In this document: positions 56,158 to 64,000 of the stretch, piece after piece
Numbering within the stretch: the stretch's first letter is position 1
How the letters are laid out: the number at the start of each line of letters is the position of its first letter
Origin: Dactylellina haptotyla
Taxonomy: Eukaryota; Ascomycota; Orbiliomycetes; Orbiliales; Orbiliaceae
DNA length: 64,000 nt
NCBI GenBank assembly: GCA_031310005.1
Contig: CM062382.1
Coordinates: 2,852,001-2,916,000, forward strand
Direction: 5' to 3'
The notes under the pieces: generated by a model
Told to the model about the DNA's origin: nothing
Seen by the model: only the letters and a program-made list of their open reading frames with translations
The model's database searches: none
Made by a program: the position numbers and the translations under genes

Positions 56158-59100
56158 CTTTTTTAGCGAGCGTTATGTCGAAAAAGTCGTAGGGGGGTCA
56201 TGCAACTGATCTTGTCGAACGTACTAAAAGATGTAAACTTTTTTCTGTTTTAATATATTGTAAATCGCTGTAATCTTGGCGAGATATCATAGACGCTATT
56301 ACTCAACAGTTTCTGTGCTTTTTCGCGTTCGTGTCGGCGTTTCGTCTATGTGGCTAGTGTCCACCAAGTTGTTTTGGTAGTCATGCGCGCAGAGCTCAGA
56401 CGAGCTCGACCTCTGTAAATCAACAAGCTCCCCGATCCGGAGATGCTCGTGCTCACCCCTTCGAATTCAACGGCGCCGCCCTGTTGGTCACCCTGTTGAC
56501 AGTTGCTTATCCAGTCGATGGCGGGCTCCGGGGCCCACTTGATAAACTGGGTCACCAAGCACGCCCCAAAAAAGACCGGGTATGCCTGATGCAAACGGGG
56601 GGCTTTGGTTCTGGCCTCCACCTGATGATGTCCAATACTGCAATATGGGGTCTGATCACTGCTCAGCGATGGCGATGCGTGAGTCCTTACACTGAGACCG
56701 AGGACAGCTCCGGATCGCTATGAAACGAGCTATCGATTAATTTAACACCAAAGGGGTACGCTGGAGCATAATTACGTACTGCAGGTCATCGGCCACGAAA
56801 GCTGGAGCACATCAACCTTTTCCGCTTCAAGCAATTGTAATGAAAGAGTGGAGAAGAGTGAAAGTTTCTTCCAGCCAACCAGAAGGGGCATCGTAGAAGG
56901 GAGCTTGATGCCAAGCATTGCAAGCTTGGGCAGCTCCACTTCGAGCTGGAAGGTTTGCACAACCAGCTCTGACGACTGGCGCTTTTAAAAATAGACGAAC
57001 GATGCGAAGCTGTGCAGTTTACAGGCATAAACCCAATTGTGCAATCTCCAATCATTTTGTTTGTTCTCCCTTCCTTCGTGATTTTAAATATTACTTTCCT
57101 GGTTAGCCGCAAAAGCGTCCAGAAAACAAATTCGAGTTAGTCATTGGAGCTCGTCCGCCGTCGAGCTACCGGTTTCCGGCCGCAAAGTACCACTACAAAC
57201 CGCTACTTTGAGGGCCAACTGAATGCAACAACTTTTCAAGCTTCTCTAATCTCAAATCCCGGGTCGGAAAAATTGATTAGCTTGGCCGAGAAGAACCAAA
57301 ATTCGTCTGGTCTTCGTGCATTGTTACCCACTCCCGTGCAGAACAAGCTGCAGAATTTTTGCCCCGCCAGCATCGATATGGTAATCCCCATAGCTCGTCC
57401 TCTGCTGACTTGCATGGACTTTGCGCCTGTGCCACCTGACATCGGTGGACACGTCACAACGCAAATGCATCTATTAGCTATTAGATGCACTGGTCTGGCC
57501 GAGCAGAACTACCCCTCTGGCGGTGCATCGACCGGCAGCCTTCCTTGCATTTCTATTCCCTAATTCACGCTTTACGAGCTGCTAAACATCTACCGTCTTT
57601 CGCGTAATTTCTTGTAAAAAATCTTAGGAGCTTAGAAAATATATGCAATTACCTCCGTGTCTTTACCAGCAACGGGCTTATCACCGTGACGGTGCTATTT
57701 GTAATAGCGTCTACCTCCCGGGACCCCACATCGTCAGGAGGAGGACAGAAAAAAAAAAAAAAAACTTTAATTTTTTCAGAAGAAGTCGCATGCATGAATT
57801 AAATTAAAGCAAAACAAAAGCAAGCCGTTTTCGCTTTCGCCTTATACTTATTGTCGAAGCTCTTTCAGCCCGAAGACTCGGCATCAGGAGGAGCTTACCT
57901 CGCAAAATGGTTCGGTTCTCGGCTACTTTCCTCTTTTCTAGACCCGTGCATGAGGGACTGTGAGGGCCTTAGCTTCATTCGAACCACAAGCCGTCTTTTC
58001 CAGAATGCGGGAACGATATGCGTGTCTATGACGTCGTTGAACCCTTGAATGCTTCTGCCTCTCCAAAAGCAATTACCTCTAGACTCCCGACGCCTTATGG
58101 ATACCTGTTGAGAATTCGGCTAAACTAGACCCTTATATAGAAGCAATTGGTTCCTTGGGTCTGGAAACTATCTTAGTGGAGAATCCAGAATGCGTTCTTC
58201 AGCCATCTGGGCTTGAAGATCTAATGGCTGATATCGCCAAATCGCAATTGTAATTGGTCCTCAATTCATGGATATGGGCCGACTTTTCCGGCCATAGAGA
58301 AGGTTCGACGGGCAATTGGGCGTTCTTGTTTACATGCGATGCTTATCGGTTGACTGCCCCTCTTTCACTATCTTCGGGCAACGGAAATTTACCAACCACG
58401 AGCAGCGCATTGAAGGTCGAATTCACCCAACCGTTCCTCAGAAGGGTTGTCCCTTTGGGGCCAAATAAGTCGAAACAAAAAAGCCGACAGACCGGTCTAG
58501 ACCGCCGAGAGGCACTAAATGGCTGAAGAAAAGATGATCACCCCAAAACCAAAATGCAACTCAGCAGCTAACTCTGCATTTGTTGTTCTTAAAATTTTTG
58601 TGGTTCCAATGTGGCTTTTGTTATAAAACAGGAACCTTTGTACATCGTACGAGGAGGCGGGAGACGCTGCAGCCGCGTTGAAGAACCAGAAAAATTTCTC
58701 CTCCTAATTGTCCCGTAGGATTGGAGCTGCAGCGCAGTACATCGGTTAGCGGAATGACGAAAATTTAATGGCTGGAAGGAAACTCCAAAAAACAAAATAG
58801 GATTTATACCCCATCCTCGAGTTCGTGGAACTCCGGCGCTTTGCCTTATTTTTGCAGGGTCTGACTATCCGAACTACAAGAAACATGCGGAAACCCGAAA
58901 TACCACCTGAGAAAAACAGATCGCGATCTCGGCACTTAGCGTCCCTGTGACCGCGATCGAAGCTATCAGATTGGTTGGAAAAGGAGTTGTGTCGGGAGCC
59001 GCGGGGGTCCTTCTATTCGAAGCTCCGGCTGAACGAAACGATCGATCGATTGGTACCCTGAAGACAAGAAATGAATCTTGGGTCGGCTGCAGCCACTGCG

Positions 59101-59747
59101 TCGTTAAGCGAATAGATCCAAGATCTGAAGGTGCGATCGACGATTCACCTTCGTCTGCGAGCTGGAGCTGGAAATTCCGCGTTGATAGGAGCTCTCGTCG
59201 ATTCCCCTTGCTTGGCGATATCTCCACTTACACCTCGCCTGAATCCTTCTTATGCATGTTAAAATTGATAATCTCGATTGATTAGGAGTAATTTGAGATA
59301 AGTCAGGTGAGCTTGGGAATGTCATGTGGGATGATTTTCAGATAAGCCATCTGCGATATACCTTGCGTCCGATCTTATTCTGAGCATGATCGATCAGACA
59401 GTCGCATTGTGCAACATTGGTGCATTGTAGCGACCAATATATCTACCGATTTATTGCGAATCGTACGGTCTTCCAACGAATCATCATCGACTGGGTAGTA
59501 GAACTAGCCGAGAAGCGCGTGTGACTAACATTTGACGATCAATACCTACCTTGCCTAACTGAACGTTCTATAAACATCTCTAAGTATACATTGAAATGAA
59601 ATTTTGCGAACTATATTCTTGTGTCATTTATGCTTGGAGGAATCGAAAAAAAAACAACTCCAAAATGGTACCTGTGCAATACATTCTCAAAAACTTGTAA
59701 CGAAACGAAAACTTTAAAAGGGTCTAGACTCGACCTACAGTATGATA
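56158..59747. other. Gene-poor stretch, 3.6 kb
   Basis: No complete gene is supported. An A16 run lies at 57749-57764. A coding-like fragment at 58083-58253 (after a CTCTAG acceptor, read to TAA) is discussed under findings. The frame at 57144-57563 begins at TTG and has no domain. Confidence 0.4.
57749..57764 (+). repeat. Poly-A tract (A16)
   Basis: Uninterrupted run of 16 A, followed by CTTTAATTTTTTC. No coding or mobile context is visible. Confidence 0.8.
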
Positions 59748-62692
59748 TCATAGTTCCTCTATCTCCTGTACTCGGGAAAAGTATTCACTTATGCCGTATT
59801 CTGAAGGAATACCCGGTGGTTCCCGTCCCGAATGCCACTCTTCTAGATATTCCTGGATGATAGGTTGTCCATATATCTTTGAGGCCTCCAAGGCAAATTC
59901 GTAATAGGTAGGATCGAACTGTACTAGTAAAGATACCATATCCAATCGCGCCTTTCTAACAGATTGTCTGATTGTTTCATGGTCGATGCAAGCGCCCCGC
60001 TCGAGAAGGTATCGAGCTACGGCCAGATCACCAGAATGGACAGCTCCGTCAAGGGGTGTGAATTGTGGCCTCTTATCATTCCAATCTCGCGGGTTAATGT
60101 TAGCCCCTATTTCTACAAGGTAGCGAACCGAGTGGATTCTAGATATGCCTGGCATGGTGGATGCGGTTGAGCGCAAGCAGCAGCATTGGAGTGCTGTCCC
60201 AAATGGTCCCGGGCCAGGTGCATTAAGATTCGCACCTTTGCCGACCAAGAGCCGTATAAATTCGACATCATTGAACCAATCGGCGGACACCTGAAGAATT
60301 GTACGACCTATGCGAGGTGTGCCGTGAGGCGAGTCTTCTCGAGAATAGTAGTCCAAGTCAAGTATCTTCAATAGAAGGGATTGAACAAGATCTTGAACTT
60401 CCCTCTGTGCTGTGCATATTCGCAGCACTCGGCACCGAGTGCGAAGAAACTCCAAGATGTCGAACAAGTACTCTGCTGGCGCCTCTAACTCCCGTCCAAT
60501 GATCCTCCTCGCCAAAACCCAATCTTTAACGGATAGTGCGTGGGAGAAACAATTTCTGTTTTCTGTCTCCACAAAGGAGAAAATTTCATACGGGTAAAAG
60601 GAAGGGGGTGACTTCAGGATATGGTGGCTTCGGTGTATTTTTATTGTGGCCCTCAAGGGTTTTCGCAATACTGTTAAAATTTTCCAAAAATCCTGAATAA
60701 CGGCCCTTTTCGGAACAAGGCGAAATATAAACTCCCCCGAGTTGTCCTCAAAAGCTGGTGGTTCATCTAAAGCAAGGAGATGTAAAGTCGCACTCCAACT
60801 GGTACTCGGTGCTCCGACCAAAACAGCATCAATCCCCTTTCTATCACCAGCATATATTTTAGGAATATATGAAGGATCGTCAGCTTCATATGAAGTTTCC
60901 CATCGAGTTAGAAGGCGGCGCTCAAAACTATTACTATATATATGGTATTCCGGCCTAGAATAGGGGAGGTATTGCGGATTCACCCTTTCAGTGACGAATC
61001 TAGTGTCCCGCCAATTCAAACAATTAATGTCGGCTGGTGTACGAAAATCCGAAGCTGTCGTAATCTTTTCTAAATTTGGAAGCGTATATGAATCCAAGCC
61101 CTGAATTCCCAGAATATAAAGTTGCAGTGATAAATGTGAAGAGAATGTCGTAAAACTGGGCTTTATTCGATCGGGAACGCTTAGGTACAGGACAAGAAAA
61201 GAGAGGTTTGTGTTAAGTAGGAACGACAAACGAGATCGCATAAACCCTGTTACTGTAATCATTCTTTTGATAACTGCTTTTTCTTGAATCGAGAAGTACT
61301 TGTATAGATCGAAGATATGGTTATCCAACCAATTCGGCGAACGACCTATGATACTTCTTGCAGATAGGGGCAGCTTAAACTTACCCCTATCCAAGGCTTC
61401 AGAAATTACACCGTAGGCGAGGAAACGAGGGTCTAGAATGAGACATCCACCCTTCGTGCACCTCTGACATATGGGCGAAACGGTTGCGAGGGGATCGTCA
61501 AAACCTGGGAATATTGCCTCCAAGGTACACGCGTATTCCTTTTCGACATCTTCGGCAGAGAATTCTTGATTCCGCGTAGTACTACGGGAATGAATTCCAA
61601 GTAATGAGCAGCGAAAGCAAGAACTACGCGTCTGTCTTCTCATCTTGGGAAATAAGTCAGGAAATTTTAGTTTAAATTCTTGGAATAGCATTTTCTCAGC
61701 TGCACTACCCGGACACTTGGTGATTTTTGATAGGATTATGGGGAAGAGGTTGTGCCAGGCCGCCTTTATGGAGATTGTATTGAGTGATAAAAGGCTTTTG
61801 AGTGCGTGATGGTATCCTTCCGTTACTACATTGTTGAAGAGCTCGATAATCAAGTTGTAATCAACAAGATTGTTGGACAGACGGTATAGAAGGAGTCGTA
61901 AATTCTTGAAAGAGTGGCTATTTGTAACGAACCCCACTTCTAGCTTGACCTTCTGGCGTGTATACTCTGTATCCCGACATATATTTATGATTGCGGAATC
62001 GGATATTCGTATTGGCAGAGAATTGAGGATTCGTTTTGGGATAGGATAAAGCTCCCAGCCTTGACAAAACACTGCATCGCTAACCGGGCTTCGGATATCG
62101 ACTGTGGATAAAGGTGTTGAAGTTTCTAGACTGGATACTAGGGCTTGGTTCGTCCTCGCCGGTGAGTATTAGCTTATAGGGTCAAATTCCACAATTATGG
62201 ACTCAAGATCATATCTTACATTTGGCTTTCATCAAAGCAAGTTCGGTCAAAGTAAATTTTCTTGCGATCTCTTTCTTAACCCTTTTGGGTGATATATGAA
62301 ACCCACCATTCAGGATTGCTTCTGTTTTTCTCTTCTCCCCTCGGGAAACTGTAGATTGCGCGATCACGGCCCATTGCTCCTTTGTTCCGCGTTTTTTGAA
62401 GCCCCATTTATTTAGACGGTCCCGATATTGAGATATCCTAGTTTTATAAAAAAAACTCGCTTGTTAGATGATTTCTATTTAGTTACGTGGCTCCGAGTCG
62501 GTTTATCTTTACTTACGAGGCACCAAAGTTATATTCGGACTCCATGGTATCTCGTAACTCCCTGACCGTATAGTTAAGACCAAGGTATAAGAATTTCATT
62601 TCTTCCTTGTGGTCATCCATTGTATTGATAGGAGCTGCTCGTTTCCTCTTAACAGCAACTAATGCTGTGGAAGTGCGTGCTGTCGTGTCCAT
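59748..62692 (-). CDS. Clr5-domain and ankyrin-repeat protein
   Basis: Model: complement(join(59748..62137, 62220..62437, 62517..62692)), 927 aa. Exons 1-2 encode a Clr5 domain (~26-75): HKEEMKFLYLGLNYTVREL, DTMESEYNFGASKTRIS-like text ending SQYRDRLNKWGFKKRG. A basic stretch with SPKRVKKE follows. The long middle (~140-700) matches no domain I recognise; it has CFRCSLLG and CQRCTKGGC motifs. Degenerate ankyrin repeats close the protein (FIRLLVGKGANLNAPG, YLVEIGANINPRDW, TPLDGAVHSGDLAVARYLLERGACIDHE). Intron 2 must end at GCCCTAG because the next CTAG acceptor would create a stop. Clr5 was named from a fission-yeast silencing factor; in filamentous fungi Clr5-ankyrin proteins form large families of unknown role. 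Confidence 0.85.
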
Positions 62693-63753
62693 TGTTGCTA
62701 AGTTTGTGGGGTACAGACTTTGGACAATTACAGGGTGATTTTCTCTCAGCCTCGTGGTGCCTTATGACGCTTTAGAGCGAAAAATTGCAAGAAAGAAATA
62801 TATTTCTGATATGTTAAAAAGAGAGAAGAAAATATACGTGCCAAATAAGCTGACGGTAATTGAGGAAGAATTCTCGTGCTAGGTAAAGCGGACGAGATAA
62901 ATATGAAGGTGAGCACTCATTTATAGATATTCAAGACTTCATAGCCCTCTTACAAGTAGAGCCGATGCAGCCTCTCGGACCCATGAGCCATTCCTGCGAA
63001 GTGATTGGTCAGTTCTCAAATGTCGTTCGGTAAAACTTTACCATCCACAACCGCAATACACGGAATCCTGCACGCCAAGAGCTAGTCGATAACAACTCGT
63101 CGGCTGAGAAAGATAGCGAGGTGCTCGCAGATGGGCGATGCGAACCCATCTGAATAATAATGGCCGGCGAGATATTAGTTTTGTGTTACAAGAGGGGAAG
63201 AAGCGAGAAACTCGAGGCCCAGCAGCTGAAGATGCATGCGGTCGCAGCGATAAGATTATCTAATCAGTAAATGTGGCCAGGCGTATAAAGCGATGCCAAA
63301 GCTCGTTCCACCACCCCCAGCAGATCTACTTCCTCTAACGATACCAACTTGCCATAGCGCATGCATATTGTGGCATACTGTTGGATATTTCAATGTAAGT
63401 TAGTCTAATTCTCTGTTGGATTCTGGTGAAGCCGCGTTGTTGTCGTCCGTCCGGAAGAGCTAAATGTAGCCGGCCAATGACGTATCACGACCCTGAAATG
63501 TAACGCAGACTAACCTTCGTGGGACGAAACCCCGGCCAGTCAACACCACCACGCCCCTCTCGCTCAAACAAACCTCCTCAAGAGAACGAGCAAGTCTCAA
63601 TTGACTTCATTCGTTCCGCCGGATTCTGTAATTCATCTTTACTCTTTACACACGCCGCCAAAGAGGCCTTTCATTCATGCCAGAGTGACTTGGATGAAGC
63701 CATAACCCCTCACCCCGCCCCGCTGCCCCTCCCCGGCCAACCCCTATCGAACC
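62693..63753. other. Divergent intergenic region at right end
   Basis: Shared upstream DNA of the Clr5-ankyrin gene (minus) and the partial gene at 63754 (plus). No gene is supported. The frame 63519-63863 overlaps the partial gene in another phase and has no ATG-led domain. Confidence 0.5.
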
Positions 63754-64000
63754 ATGTTCGCACCTCGTATCGTCTCCCACGCGACATCGCGATGTCTGCG
63801 GGGAGCACTTCGGAGCCATCCATCGCCAATTCTGTCGCGCTTAGAATCTGTCAAATTCACTAAACCAACAGGTTTCAATGTTATTCGTTCACTCCGGACC
63901 GTCCACCCTCCTGCCGCGTCTACCCGTGGCACCCCGATATCGCTCGCTCGTAATCTAAATCCATTGCCGAAACGTCGATTCTCTCCAGTACTGCTCCAGG
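63754..64000 (+). CDS. Partial gene, probable mitochondrial preprotein (cut by window end)
   Basis: The frame from ATG 63754 stays open to the last base (82 codons plus one base). It reads MFAPRIVSHATSRCLRGALRSH and on through VIRSLRTVHPPAAS and PKRRFSPVLLQ. It has many Arg and Ser residues and almost no Asp or Glu (a single Glu), which is typical of a long mitochondrial presequence. No domain is reached, so the product cannot be named. The right end lies outside the window. Confidence 0.6.
   Translation, partial: MFAPRIVSHATSRCLRGALRSHPSPILSRLESVKFTKPTGFNVIRSLRTVHPPAASTRGTPISLARNLNPLPKRRFSPVLLQ

Noticed and set aside
57144-57563. 139-codon plus-strand frame
   Set aside because: It begins at TTG, has no ATG-led signal, and shows no domain or splice context.
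1-64000. CRISPR arrays, prophage, insertion sequences or operons
   Set aside because: The DNA is eukaryotic with spliceosomal introns. No regularly spaced repeats, integrases or transposases were seen.

Overview
The window is nuclear DNA from a filamentous ascomycete (Pezizomycotina). The evidence is short spliceosomal introns (mostly 50-120 nt, GTRNGT donors, CTAAC/CTGAC branch sites, YAG acceptors), fungal-specific families (CBM1, LysM, GLEYA, Clr5, fungal F-box, fungal STAND-type N-terminal helices) and gene spacing. A leotiomycete-like host would fit, but that is inference. I rebuilt the gene models by hand from splice signals and phase. They give 21 complete genes and one gene cut by the right edge.

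Left part (1-10 kb): four genes for secreted or surface proteins. They are a Thr-rich protein with a C-terminal carbohydrate-binding-like module (540-1667), a Cys-rich single-pass wall-sensor-like protein (2172-3139, minus), a protein made of two CBM1 modules and a Thr linker (4501-5203, minus), and a LysM plus tandem GLEYA adhesin (7441-9765). They are spaced by AT-rich DNA and all look built to bind wall or plant polysaccharide.

Middle part (10.5-45.7 kb): mostly conserved housekeeping genes. SUV3 (mitochondrial RNA helicase), FAD1 (FAD synthase), TSC1/hamartin (TORC1 control), DIB1 (U5 snRNP), RNH2C (RNase H2 subunit C), a HeLo-like/coiled-coil/ankyrin protein, DBP10 (60S assembly helicase), a U1A/U2B''-type RRM protein, two tandem F-box paralogues, RFA2 (RPA32), an OCA/Siw14-type phosphatase, mitochondrial ribosomal protein uL23m, and POL32/CDC27 (DNA polymerase delta). 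RNH2C, RFA2 and POL32 all act in DNA replication or ribonucleotide repair. Several share divergent promoters (DBP10 with the U1A/U2B'' gene; the phosphatase with uL23m).

Right part (45.7-64 kb): gene-poor. PDX3 (pyridoxamine-phosphate oxidase), an intronless GPANK1-like G-patch protein and a Clr5-ankyrin protein stand in long stretches where I see no gene. A compact nested-hairpin element with a GAAA tetraloop lies at 49531-49605. A probable mitochondrial preprotein begins at 63754 and leaves the window.

Two themes deserve attention. First, very small coding exons: ATG-containing exons of 4 nt (DIB1, RFA2), 11 nt (TSC1) and 17 nt (uL23m), and a 7-nt internal microexon in the U1A/U2B'' gene. 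Second, lineage-specific multidomain proteins, notably the LysM-GLEYA fusion and the F-box pair with its shared C-terminal block.
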